In this document: positions 42,217-50,005 of the stretch, piece by piece | How positions within the stretch are numbered: position 1 is the first letter of the stretch | Layout of the letters: the number at the start of each line of letters is the position of its first letter | Assembly: GCA_966424055.1 (NCBI GenBank) | Contig: CBJLMB010000013.1 | Span: forward strand, 62,001 to 126,000 | Length of the DNA stretch: 64,000 nucleotides | Direction: 5' to 3' | From: Deminuibacter sp966424055 | GTDB lineage: Bacteria; Bacteroidota; Bacteroidia; Chitinophagales; Chitinophagaceae | Notes under the pieces: generated by a model | Database searches by the model: none | The model's input: the letters and a program-made list of their open reading frames with translations, nothing else | Told to the model about the DNA's origin: nothing | Position numbers and translations under genes: made by a program

Positions 42217-42936
42217 CTAAGGCTGCAGAAAATGGCTTTGCATACGTTGCATGAACAAATCTTTGTAATTGCTGCCCAACGGAATTTTTTCTGCCCTGTT
42301 CTTCATTAACAGCTGCGAATTTTCTACCGTGGCAATTTGTTTCAGCGCCACGATATATGATTTGTGTACCCGCATAAACAGGTTTTTAGGCAGCCGGTCT
42401 TCCACTTCTTTCATGGTAGAATAAGCCAGTATTTTTTCTTTACCACGGTGAAAAGCGATATAGTTATTCATGCCTTCTATATAATCAATATCGTCCAGGT
42501 CAATTTTTACCATCTTTCCTTTTTGCTCTGTTTTGATGAAGATATAATCAACCGGATTTTGTACACCGGCCACCTGCGCAGCAGGCACACTGTTAGACAA
42601 GCGCTGGATCGCTTTTATAAAACGACTGAAAGGAACAGGTTTTACAATATAATCCACCGCTTCTACTTCATAGCTGGCCACTGCAAATTCAGAATAGGCG
42701 GTGCAGAAAATAACTTTGGTTTCATGACCAATACTTTTTACCACATCTATCCCGTTTACTTCATCCATCTGTATGTCAAGAAAAACCACATCCGCTTTAC
42801 AGCGGCGTATCAGTTCCAGTCCGTCAACCGCGTTGGTGGCCGTGCCTGCGAGTTCAAGTGTGGGTATTTTGCTGATATAACCTGCTATCACATCAATAGC
42901 AGGCGGCTCATCATCGATAATTACACATTTCAGCAT
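42217..42936 (-). CDS. LytTR-family response regulator
   Basis: A 239-residue protein. The receiver domain (1-120) has the acidic pair IIDDE, phospho-acceptor Asp54 in VVFLDIQM, and the conserved Lys in YIVKPVPFSRF. The LytTR DNA-binding domain (about 137-237) shows FIKTEQKGKMVKIDLDDIDYIEGMNNYIAFHRGKEKILAYSTMKEVEDRLP ... FMRVHKSYIVALKQI. It lies 4 nt downstream of a LytS-type histidine kinase gene, so they form a pair. LytTR regulators with membrane kinases control peptide signalling or envelope functions in other phyla. Its position after a peptide and acyltransferase gene is noteworthy. No target operator can be named. Confidence 0.95.
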   Translation of the reverse strand: MLKCVIIDDEPPAIDVIAGYISKIPTLELAGTATNAVDGLELIRRCKADVVFLDIQMDEVNGIDVVKSIGHETKVIFCTAYSEFAVASYEVEAVDYIVKPVPFSRFIKAIQRLSNSVPAAQVAGVQNPVDYIFIKTEQKGKMVKIDLDDIDYIEGMNNYIAFHRGKEKILAYSTMKEVEDRLPKNLFMRVHKSYIVALKQIATVENSQLLMKNRAEKIPLGSNYKDLFMQRMQSHFLQP

Positions 42937-42940
42937 TTGA

Positions 42941-44017
42941 TTAGTTTTTAATGGTCAACTCAAAAATGTATTCGTTTTCCAGGTTCCGTGCTTTGATATG
43001 GTATTTGTTTTTGAAGGTGATATCCAGCCGCCTGCTCAGGTTATTGATGCCCATACTGTGCGAAACAACAGCGAGGTTGTTCTTCTTTTTTTTATTGGCA
43101 CAGAAAAAAACAATTTCACCGGGCGTTAATGTGATCAGTATAGTGAGGGGATAAGCGGGGTCTTTCAGGTCGCCATATTTAAATGCATTTTCAACCGCTG
43201 TTATCAGTGACAAGGGGGGCAGCACCTGGTCTTGTATTTCACCTGTTATCCTGTAATCTATATTGAGCAGGTTAGAAAAACGGATCTGGTGTATATCGAT
43301 CAGCGTTTGCAGGTGCTGCAATTCTTCCCTGATATGTACAATGCCATCATCAAGGGGCGCACTTTCAAGGGAATACCGCATGATGCTGGAAAGCTTAAAG
43401 ATATTGTCTGCCAGCTCCTGCGAGTGCGGCAATGCCTGCGAAAAAAGTATATTAAGGGTATTGTGCAGGAAATGCGGATTGATCTGCGACCGCAGAAATG
43501 CATATTCGTAACGTATTTTTTCCAGCTCTTTCAGCTTTTTCTCCTGTTCCAGTAAAAAATATGCTTTCTGCATTTTACGCAATTGTCTTTCTTCTCTTAG
43601 CCAATTGCGGATGGTAAAATAAAGCAAGGCAAAAATGAAATACTGTATAAAGGTTTTAATGGCATTGGCCAGATAGGCTGCTGTACTGAAATGCGTGTGT
43701 AGAAAAAGCCGTATACCCAGTAAAGGTAAAAATGTGTAAACATAATAATAAGCGAACAATGCCAGTACAGCAAAGGCGCCGAGCGTAGCCAGGCTACCCC
43801 TGAAGACACCTTTTCTTCCTGAAAACAGGTTGAGCAATAAAAGACTGGTATAAAAAACAAGACCGTAAAGAAAAATATAGGCCAGTACATAAACCGGTTT
43901 AACCAGCGGCCAGTGAAGGTATTCAACAAAATACAGGTAGCAGGCATACAGCAGCCATGCATATACATGCTTCAATACAACAGGTGTCTTCAGAACAGGT
44001 AACAGTAGATGATTCAT
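42941..44017 (-). CDS. LytS-type sensor histidine kinase, four-helix membrane sensor
   Basis: A 358-residue protein. Four membrane helices occupy about 15-35, 42-62, 77-98 and 120-140 with very short loops, so there is no large periplasmic sensor domain. A coiled-coil linker (QLRKMQKAYFLLEQEKKLKELEKIRYEY) leads to the His_kinase domain with LRSQINPHFLHNTLN (phospho-His). The ATPase part is PPLSLITAVENAFKYGD then SMGINNLSRRLD. It phosphorylates the LytTR regulator encoded 4 nt downstream. A membrane-embedded sensor of this kind suits a hydrophobic or lipidated ligand (inference), and the upstream genes encode a peptide and an acyltransferase. Confidence 0.93.
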   Translation of the reverse strand: MNHLLLPVLKTPVVLKHVYAWLLYACYLYFVEYLHWPLVKPVYVLAYIFLYGLVFYTSLLLLNLFSGRKGVFRGSLATLGAFAVLALFAYYYVYTFLPLLGIRLFLHTHFSTAAYLANAIKTFIQYFIFALLYFTIRNWLREERQLRKMQKAYFLLEQEKKLKELEKIRYEYAFLRSQINPHFLHNTLNILFSQALPHSQELADNIFKLSSIMRYSLESAPLDDGIVHIREELQHLQTLIDIHQIRFSNLLNIDYRITGEIQDQVLPPLSLITAVENAFKYGDLKDPAYPLTILITLTPGEIVFFCANKKKKNNLAVVSHSMGINNLSRRLDITFKNKYHIKARNLENEYIFELTIKN

Positions 44018-44115
44018 GCAGCGCAGCTTGCGTTTCGCTGTATTAAATGTATTAAAAAAATCAGTGAAAACAGCACCTGGTTTTAGGGTAGTACCCGGTT
44101 AAACTGTCGCTTTTT

Positions 44116-45255
44116 TTAATGATGCGCCGGCAACAATACACCATCCTGCAAAAGGCGCCTGAACTGGCTGTAACTGAATGCCTGCCTGTGTATCAGGCTA
44201 TGCGACGCTTCGTATAACAGCTTGTATAAATTATCATTTATCAATTGTGATTCATAATTGCATTTATTGAACAGGAAATTCTGCAGGCCTATTTTGAATA
44301 GGCCATACTTGTTTTGATTAAGACTAAAACCATTCTGCGATCCGCTAATTGCTGATTGGTTATTCCCGGCAGGCTGCCGGTGCAGATGGGCTGTTTTGTG
44401 CAGGTACAGCCATGCTTCCCACTGGCCGGGATATTGTTGCAATACCGTTTCGAACAACTGGTAAAGCAGCTGGGTGGTTGTTTCAGCAAACTGGTGCCTG
44501 GATTGTTGGGTATCCGGATACAGGGGGTCAAAAAAACGAAGCCTGATATCGTCCAGTGATTTCCGGTAACAGATCACCGGCACAATAGGCACATTGGCTG
44601 AATGGGAGAGATAAGCGATCCCTTTCCTGGCAAACAACGACTGGTGTAGAAATGACACGATACAACAGTTTTCATTTTCTGTTGTGAAACTGCCAGACCC
44701 GGTATTGCCGTCGAGGTATAACAGCAGGCTGCGGCCTTTTTTTAAGTCGCGCAGCATCTGCAGCGCTGCATAGGGCTGCTCTGCATTGATAAGATGGAAA
44801 TCAGGATAAATATACCCATCGTACAGCTCATCAAATATCCGCAGGTAGCTGTTGCCCTGCTGCTCCAGTATATCGCCTGCAATTGCCAGGGAGTAGGGCA
44901 CCTGGTGTTTCATCAGCATCAAATTGATCAGCCTGTACGATCCTGTATGAAAAGTGCAGAAGATAACAGGTTTTTCCCTGATCATCTGCCAGCACTGCGG
45001 GCTCAGGTTTTCGCAGGTGGCGTATTGCGTGATGGGATGAAAAAATTGTTCCAGTGCGCTCAATTGCTGGTGCAATAATATCTCCCTGAACAGGGTTTCA
45101 TGCCTGGAATAATCTATTCCCGGCAGGTAATGCAGCAGGTTGGCGCTGGTGAGGTTGAAGCTTACCAGCCTGTGTGCATCTTCCCATATATTCAGTTGCT
45201 GATGCACATTTTCAATAATCGTATTTCTACGGGTGATGTATTCACTTGTATTCAT
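44116..45255 (-). CDS. LpxL/HtrB-like acyltransferase superfamily protein next to a small peptide gene
   Basis: A 379-residue protein. The core (about 95-260) matches the lysophospholipid/lipid A acyltransferase fold: KPVIFCTFHTGSYRLINLML (catalytic His103 region), RSLLLYLDGNTGSGSF, and SLFARKGIAYLSHSANVPIVPVICYR (substrate-binding strand-helix). The usual H-x4-D/E motif reads HTGSYR here, with Arg108 in place of the acid, so catalysis may be altered or use another residue. The N-terminal 90 residues and the last about 100 are not recognised. No membrane helix is evident. The gene is 74 nt downstream of the peptide gene, across a terminator-like hairpin, and upstream of the kinase/regulator pair. 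A role in acylating the peptide is a hypothesis; lipid acylation is the alternative. Confidence 0.7.
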   Translation of the reverse strand: MNTSEYITRRNTIIENVHQQLNIWEDAHRLVSFNLTSANLLHYLPGIDYSRHETLFREILLHQQLSALEQFFHPITQYATCENLSPQCWQMIREKPVIFCTFHTGSYRLINLMLMKHQVPYSLAIAGDILEQQGNSYLRIFDELYDGYIYPDFHLINAEQPYAALQMLRDLKKGRSLLLYLDGNTGSGSFTTENENCCIVSFLHQSLFARKGIAYLSHSANVPIVPVICYRKSLDDIRLRFFDPLYPDTQQSRHQFAETTTQLLYQLFETVLQQYPGQWEAWLYLHKTAHLHRQPAGNNQSAISGSQNGFSLNQNKYGLFKIGLQNFLFNKCNYESQLINDNLYKLLYEASHSLIHRQAFSYSQFRRLLQDGVLLPAHH

Positions 45256-45296
45256 AGGAAGGTTTTGTGCAGAAAACCGGGCACTTGTTTATAAAA

Positions 45297-45326
45297 GAAT
45301 GCTGCTAACTGGCATTAGCAGCATTC
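45297..45326 (-). terminator. leaky terminator/attenuator between peptide and acyltransferase genes
   Basis: GAATGCTGCTAA (45297-45308) and TTAGCAGCATTC (45315-45326) form a perfect 12-bp stem with a 6-nt loop. On the minus strand TTTTAT follows. It starts 4 nt after the peptide stop codon and ends 42 nt before the acyltransferase start. It would give abundant peptide mRNA with partial readthrough, as often seen for bacteriocin/RiPP precursors. Confidence 0.8.
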
Positions 45327-45329
45327 CTG

Positions 45330-45443
45330 TCATAGCGGATGCGGTGGCTCCATGATACACTTGGGTGGAGGAGGATCTCCGGGGCCGCCGGCCTTGCTCA
45401 GCAGTACTTCAAGCTGGGCAAGGGTAATGGTTTCTTTCTGCAT
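45330..45443 (-). CDS. 37-residue Gly-Gly-leader, proline-rich peptide (RiPP or signal precursor candidate)
   Basis: ATG 45443-45441 to TGA 45332-45330. Residues 1-20 (MQKETITLAQLEVLLSKAGG) are an amphipathic leader: charged and Thr-rich start, hydrophobic spacing L8, L11, V13, L14, L15, then Gly19-Gly20. This is the classic double-glycine processing pattern of C39-type exporters. Residues 21-37 form a Pro-rich core (PGDPPPP, then one Cys at 29, then EPPHPL). Coding support is the leader pattern plus the immediate 3' terminator and downstream same-strand genes; codon use is unremarkable. The start lacks a strong Shine-Dalgarno, as usual here. It is too short for standard gene calling. No C39 exporter lies in the window. 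A chance ORF remains possible. Confidence 0.68.
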   Translation of the reverse strand: MQKETITLAQLEVLLSKAGGPGDPPPPKCIMEPPHPL

Positions 45444-45641
45444 AAATAAAATTTTACAGGGCAAACATCCGGTTCCTTACTGCTGTAAAAAAATGTGTTA
45501 TGTAAAACGGCATTTGGTCTATGTGAAAGTATAACTGTTGCAATGCCATTCTGCAATTGTATTGAAAGGTGACTCTTGTGTTTTTTGGGGCGGTGATACA
45601 CGGTGTATAGCTGCAAGCCATGAGCTTCCAGCAATGAGTGG

Positions 45642-45796
45642 GCCGTTAAATGGAATAATTGTTTTGCCAGGCCATACTGAAAAGCATCTTTCTTTCTGCG
45701 TTTTTAGCGTATTCCGCGAGATAAATTCCTTGTAGCTCAGCGCTCATAGCCTGAAGCCTTTTATAGCTGCAAGCGATGAGCTTCCAGCTATGATGT
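45642..45796 (-). repeat. long modular intergenic repeat, copy D, inverted
   Basis: The reverse complement reads CTGGAAGCTCATCGCTTGCA, TATAAAAGGCTTC, CTCGCGGAATACGCTAAAAA, GATGCTTTTCAGTATGGCCT and CCATTTAACGGCC, the same word order as copies A and B. A short extra start (45607-45638) of the same family lies beside it. Confidence 0.72.
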
Positions 45797-45862
45797 GGAA
45801 TGGACCGTTAAATAGAATAAAACTATTTTCCTTTCTGCGTTTTCCGCGTATTCCGCGAGAGA
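45797..45862 (-). repeat. partial copy E of the modular repeat, inverted
   Basis: GGACCGTTAAATAGAATAAA and the CCTTTCTGCGTTTTCCGCGT word then ATTCCGCGAGA. Only the distal half of the unit is present. Confidence 0.6.
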
Positions 45863-46042
45863 GCCTGTTTTCAGTCTGCAGTTGGCAGTGTGCAGTCTGC
45901 AGTCAGAGACACTTGCGACTAACCGCTCATAGCTTGCAGCTGTTAAGGGGGCTCTCGCGGCATGCATTTGCAGTTCTTTCAGTTATTTCAGCATAACATG
46001 CCCGGTACCATTAAAAGTTGTTATTTTTAAAATAAACTGTTT

Positions 46043-46840
46043 ATGCAACATAAGTATTCATGGATGATGATGGTGCTGTTCCAGCTGGTATTGCTGTCTG
46101 CAAAGGCACAGCAGCCTGTAGTTACCCTGGATTATTATTTTAATAATGAATATAAAAAAGGGGCTGATGGCCAGCTGCACCGGTTTCATTATGCCTGGGA
46201 AGACGAAGCCAGCAGCGGCTATTCCATCTGGGGGGACCTATTCCGCAAAAGCGGCGCCCGGATAAATAGCCTGGAAACCGCGCCAACAGCAGCCAGCCTG
46301 AAAGGCGCTGATGTATACATTATTACAGATCCTGATACAGATAAAGAAACCGCGCATCCCAATTATATCAGCGATGCCAATATAACGGCCATCACCGCAT
46401 GGGTAAAAGCCGGCGGGGTACTGGTACTGATGGCCAATGACAGCGCCAATACCGAGCTGAAACACCTGAATAAGCTGGCAGCGGTTTTCGGTATACATTT
46501 TAAAGATGAATTGTACAAACACGTGGTGGGTAATGAATTTGAAATGGGTGCCATACAGGTGCCCGCAGGAAACCCGGTTTTTACCACAGCTAAAAAAGTA
46601 TACCTGAAAGACATCGCCCCGCTCGGCATACAGGCACCGGCCACCGCTGTTTTAACGGATAATAGCACCGTAGTGGTGGCTACGGCAAAATATGGCAAAG
46701 GCACGGTGTTTGCCGTTGGCGATCCCTGGTTTTATAATGAATATACCAATGGCCGCCTGCCTGCCAGCGCAGGTTTCGAGAACGATAAAGCCGCCGGGGA
46801 TGTGGCCAGGTGGTTATTGCAGCAGGCAAAAAAACAGTGA
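46043..46840 (+). CDS. exported DUF4350/GATase-like domain protein
   Basis: A 265-residue protein. The start MQHKYSWMMMVLFQLVLLSAKAQQ is a signal peptide. The mature domain is a Rossmann-like alpha/beta fold: VVTLDYYFNNE, ADVYIITDPDTDKE, ITAWVKAGGVLVLMANDS, LNKLAAVFGIHF, TVVVATAKYGKGTVFAVGDPWFYNEY and a final helix. This is the DUF4350-type domain that is often fused to GH88/GH105 unsaturated uronyl hydrolases in Bacteroidota and may bind sugars. Here it stands alone, far from the GH88 gene at 25.6 kb. Enzyme activity is unproven. The next gene, an EamA transporter, starts 64 nt later. Confidence 0.75.
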   Translation: MQHKYSWMMMVLFQLVLLSAKAQQPVVTLDYYFNNEYKKGADGQLHRFHYAWEDEASSGYSIWGDLFRKSGARINSLETAPTAASLKGADVYIITDPDTDKETAHPNYISDANITAITAWVKAGGVLVLMANDSANTELKHLNKLAAVFGIHFKDELYKHVVGNEFEMGAIQVPAGNPVFTTAKKVYLKDIAPLGIQAPATAVLTDNSTVVVATAKYGKGTVFAVGDPWFYNEYTNGRLPASAGFENDKAAGDVARWLLQQAKKQ

Positions 46841-46904
46841 ACAGCGCATCCGTTTTTGCACCACTTCAATCGTATAGGATGCGGTTCCGCTTACAACAAC
46901 AACA

Positions 46905-47762
46905 ATGAATCTCTACGCCCTGTTACTCGTAGTGGCAGCAGCTTTATTGCATGCAGCCTGGAACCTGGTGACCAAACAGGTGAACGGTAAGTTACCGTTC
47001 TTTTGGTTGGTAGCCTTGTTCTCCGCGGTGCTTTACCTGCCTTTTGTGGTCATGGATGCGGTTAAAACCCATCTTGTATGGACCTGGCTGGTGGCAGGTT
47101 TTGCATTGGTGAGTGCTCTGCTGCACCTGTTTTATTTTGTCGTATTGCAGATAGGCTACCGCAAAGCTGATCTGTCTGTGGTATACCCGGTAGCAAGAGG
47201 GGCAGGACCGCTTTTTTCTGTTACCGGCGCCATTATGCTTTTTCATGAAAAACCGGGATTACTGGCAGTAACCGGCGTTGGACTGATCGTAGGTGGTGTG
47301 GTGGTAATGACTGGTTTCAGGCCTGGAAAAAATACCGCGATAGTAAAGGGATTGCAGTACGGGTTACTGACAGGGCTTTTTATAGCAGCCTACACCTTAT
47401 GGGATAAAGCCGCTGTTGTGGATCATAGCGTTTCGGCAATGGCTATCACTTTTGCTTCCATGCTGTTGCCATTGATATTGTTGCTGCCTGTAGTGGCTAA
47501 AAAGAAAGAAGAAACAAAAATGGAAATACGGCTGCACTGGAAACAGGCACTCCTGGTAGCCATATTCCAGCCTTTATCGTACCTGCTGGTGCTGATCGCA
47601 TTAAAACATGCACCTGTTACGTATGTTGCACCGGTAAGGGAGCTGAGTATTGTATTTGGTGTATTTTTCGGCGCCAGCCTGTTGAAAGAAGCGGATATTA
47701 CGAGAAGAATAATAGCTGCCCTTGTGATCATGACAGGCATTGCATTACTGGCACTGGGCTAA
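46905..47762 (+). CDS. EamA/DMT-family transporter
   Basis: A 285-residue protein with ten predicted membrane helices in two five-helix halves, the normal DMT form: LYALLLVVAAALLHAAWNLVTK at the start, YPVARGAGPLFSVTGAIMLFHE, GVGLIVGGVVVMTGF, then YPLRE-like VAPVRELSIVFGVFFGASLL and IIAALVIMTGIALLALG. EamA proteins export or import small metabolites such as amino acids or sugars; specificity cannot be read. It follows the DUF4350 gene closely. It ends at a shared terminator with the convergent gene. Confidence 0.9.
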   Translation: MNLYALLLVVAAALLHAAWNLVTKQVNGKLPFFWLVALFSAVLYLPFVVMDAVKTHLVWTWLVAGFALVSALLHLFYFVVLQIGYRKADLSVVYPVARGAGPLFSVTGAIMLFHEKPGLLAVTGVGLIVGGVVVMTGFRPGKNTAIVKGLQYGLLTGLFIAAYTLWDKAAVVDHSVSAMAITFASMLLPLILLLPVVAKKKEETKMEIRLHWKQALLVAIFQPLSYLLVLIALKHAPVTYVAPVRELSIVFGVFFGASLLKEADITRRIIAALVIMTGIALLALG

Positions 47763-47798
47763 TAAGAAGGTACACCGTATCGTATTCATACAAATAAA

Positions 47799-47822
47799 AA
47801 GGCCGGTTGCATAACCGGCCTT
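47799..47822 (-). terminator. strong terminator of the minus-strand secreted-protein gene
   Basis: AAGGCCGGTT (47799-47808) and AACCGGCCTT (47813-47822) pair perfectly around GCAT. On the minus strand TTTTTATTTG follows. It also sits after the convergent EamA gene. Confidence 0.9.
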
Positions 47823-47856
47823 CCTGCTCAAATTGATATTAGCTAAAAACGCACTA

Positions 47857-48300
47857 TTATAATTTAGTCACCACAACATCTTCAACCACTCTTGCGCTGC
47901 TGTTTACAGCAAAGCTGCGGCTGATTTCCTGGTTACCCATGCGGATAACGAATGTGGGGTGTAGTTCGCTTGATTCTTTCAACAGCTGAACTGTTTTGTT
48001 AAAGTGCTGGTCGTTGAACTGCTGCTGGAAAACAACATCACCGGCGTCATCTTTAATGATCAGGCTGAATTTCTGTGCAGCGGGGTTTTCCAGCTGGATA
48101 CGGAAACTTACACTGTTTTCACCTGCACCTGAATATTGTACAGATACTTGTTTATCTGCGAAGAAAGCGTTGTCTTTTTCTTTTTTGTCAGCAGCATTGC
48201 TGTTAAAAGGGTTGGCTACTACAAATAAAGCAGCTACCAGAGAAATGGACATCCATTTTGCGATGGCCGAACGTACAGACTGAGTATTCATAATTTTCAT
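47857..48300 (-). CDS. secreted hypothetical protein, beta-sandwich type
   Basis: A 147-residue protein; ATG at 48300 or the third codon on. A signal peptide ends near NPFNSNAADKK. The mature part looks all-beta: VSVQYSGAGENSVSFRIQLENPAAQKFSLIIKDDAGDVVFQQQF ... FVIRMGNQEISRSFAVNSSARVVEDVVVTKL. This is the pattern of small Bacteroidota surface/periplasmic proteins with an Ig-like fold (DUF3244-like). Function is unknown. It has a well-formed promoter and a strong terminator and so should be an independently expressed, possibly abundant, protein. Confidence 0.78.
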   Translation of the reverse strand: MKIMNTQSVRSAIAKWMSISLVAALFVVANPFNSNAADKKEKDNAFFADKQVSVQYSGAGENSVSFRIQLENPAAQKFSLIIKDDAGDVVFQQQFNDQHFNKTVQLLKESSELHPTFVIRMGNQEISRSFAVNSSARVVEDVVVTKL

Positions 48301-48417
48301 TTTTTTGTTTTATGGTTTCTGTCCGGCATCAATCGTTAGTGTTTTTCAGAATTCTGTTCTTTCTTGAAACTACCAGGGAAGCGAACGGTTGTTTGTGCTT
48401 TCCTGTTTTTCACGATA

Positions 48418-48449
48418 CAAATGTAGAATCACATTTCACCCTCTGCAAA
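48418..48449 (-). promoter_or_regulatory. full Bacteroidota primary-sigma promoter
   Basis: On the minus strand TTTG (48449-48446), a 20-nt spacer, then TACATTTG (48425-48418) match the -33 TTTG and -7 TAnnTTTG consensus exactly. It lies about 118 nt before the secreted protein ATG at 48300, implying a leader of about 110 nt. Confidence 0.75.
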
Positions 48450-48916
48450 CCAAGTTTTATTGCTTTTTATTATCGCTAAAGTTGTTCGTTTTTTCTGAAA
48501 CCCCGTATCCATGCGTGTTTCAGGGAAAAAAACTTATGGTGCCCAACCGCAAAAAAGCCCTGAAAAAATGTAGGAAAGAATGGGAAAATCCTTGTTTTTA
48601 GCTACTTCCAACTGTTAGTTTTAACAAACTGTAAACGGCTGCATCTATCAAAACCAGGCAGCTGGAGGTAAAAAAGCAGTAGGCTGTTCAGGGTAACAAC
48701 CACATCACATAAGCGTGCGGCTTCTGTATACATAGTAAGGATAACAGGAAAACAGGTGCTTTTATCGCTTTTATACGGGGTATAGGAAATGCAATGAATA
48801 CATGTTTTTCATAAACAGTTTTTGTTATTTCTCCTAAAGACTTAGACGGATTTTAAAAAACAGTAATTTTAAGGTTTAAGATCCACCCGGTTAAAACACG
48901 GGCAGAAAGTAAGTTT
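48450..48916. other. intergenic stretch of 467 nt without recognised features
   Basis: It lies between the divergent secreted-protein promoter and proB. It is AT-rich with short A-runs. A 70-codon plus-strand frame ending in this stretch (48389-48601) crosses the promoter and is not gene-like. The proB leader includes GGTTTAAGATCCACCCGG. I see no terminator, riboswitch or repeat that I would defend. Confidence 0.4.
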
Positions 48917-50005
48917 ATGGCGTTGAATTATAAAAGACTGGTGATTAAAATTGGCTCCAATGTGCTGGCCAGGGAAAATGGTTTACCGGATGAAGAAAGA
49001 ATGCAGCACCTGATCAGCGAAATAGCAACACTAAGAAAAAGCGGGATGGATATTGTGGTGGTATCATCCGGCGCGGTAGCGGCCGGCAGAAGCCTGGTGC
49101 GTGTTTCAGAGAAATACGATGTAGTGGCGGCAAGACAGCTGCTGGCATCAGTGGGGCAGGTACAGCTGATTAACCAGTATGCCCGTTTTTTTAAAACACA
49201 TGATCTGCTTTGTTCACAGGTATTGGTGACCAAAGAAGATTTCCGTGACAGGCTGCATTATGCCAATATGCACAGCTGTTTTGAAATTTTATTACAGCAC
49301 GATATCATCCCTGTTGTTAATGAAAATGATGTGATATCTGTAACAGAACTGATGTTCACAGATAATGATGAACTGGCTGGACTGATCGCTTCAATGATCA
49401 GGGCTGACGGATTACTGATATTGTCGAATGTGGATGGGCTGTTTACCGGCGATCCGCGCCAGCCAGGATCGGTACTGGTGGAAGAACTGGGTGCTGGTAC
49501 AACCGATTTCGCTGCTTTCATTACAGCGCAAAAATCAAATTTTGGCAGGGGCGGTATGCTTACAAAATGCCATATGGCGCGCAAAATTGCACAGCTGGGT
49601 ATCGCCGTGCACATTGCCAATGGTACCAGGCCGCATGTTATCAGCGGCGTGTTGAATGGCCTATTGCCCCACACCCGTTTTAAGCCATTGAAAGCAGTGC
49701 CCGGCAGAAAACGCTGGATGGCACATACGGATAAGGACGCCAAAGGCATTGTGCAGGTGAACAGTGGGGCAAGAGCGGCGCTTACCGGCGCAAAGGCATC
49801 AAGCTTATTACCAGTAGGCATCATCCGGGTAATGGGAGAGTTTAAAAAGAAAGATATCATCAAAATTGTCGATGAACAGGAACAACTTATCGGGTTGGGA
49901 ATTGCAGAATACGGATCTGATAAAGCTATGGAACTGGTAGGTATGAAAAACCAGAAACCATTGGTACATTACGACTATTTATATTTAAGTCATGAAAACT
50001 ATTGA
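48917..50005 (+). CDS. proB: glutamate 5-kinase with PUA domain
   Basis: A 362-residue protein. The amino-acid kinase domain (1-255) shows LVIKIGSNVLARENG, IVVVSSGAVAAGRS, QLLASVGQVQLINQY, FRDRLHYANMHSCFEILLQHDIIPVVNENDVISV, FTDNDELAGLIASMI, LLILSNVDGLFTGDPR and FGRGGMLTKCHMARKI. The C-terminal PUA domain (about 275-355) includes GIVQVNSGARAAL and SLLPVGIIRVMGEFKKKDIIKI. It phosphorylates glutamate in the first step of proline synthesis and is usually inhibited by proline. It overlaps proA by 14 nt, so translation is coupled. proC is not in the window. Confidence 0.97.
   Translation: MALNYKRLVIKIGSNVLARENGLPDEERMQHLISEIATLRKSGMDIVVVSSGAVAAGRSLVRVSEKYDVVAARQLLASVGQVQLINQYARFFKTHDLLCSQVLVTKEDFRDRLHYANMHSCFEILLQHDIIPVVNENDVISVTELMFTDNDELAGLIASMIRADGLLILSNVDGLFTGDPRQPGSVLVEELGAGTTDFAAFITAQKSNFGRGGMLTKCHMARKIAQLGIAVHIANGTRPHVISGVLNGLLPHTRFKPLKAVPGRKRWMAHTDKDAKGIVQVNSGARAALTGAKASSLLPVGIIRVMGEFKKKDIIKIVDEQEQLIGLGIAEYGSDKAMELVGMKNQKPLVHYDYLYLSHENY

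Larger units (their letters stand above)
45444..46042. other. 599-nt intergenic stretch, mostly repeats
   Basis: After a short AT-rich leader for the peptide gene, about 45600-45900 is inverted copies of the modular repeat. Then a CAGTCTGCAGTTGGCAGTGT-type simple repeat (about 45874-45906) resembles ones at 4797-4860 and 60318-60360. The last 60 nt are AT-rich leader for the next gene. No coding sequence is supported. Confidence 0.55.

Noticed and set aside
45352..45634. Longer open frames on both strands over the GG-peptide gene
   Set aside because: They run into dispersed repeat sequence and have skewed, low-complexity composition (Gly/Pro/Ser runs mirrored from the peptide core); the 37-residue frame has better context.
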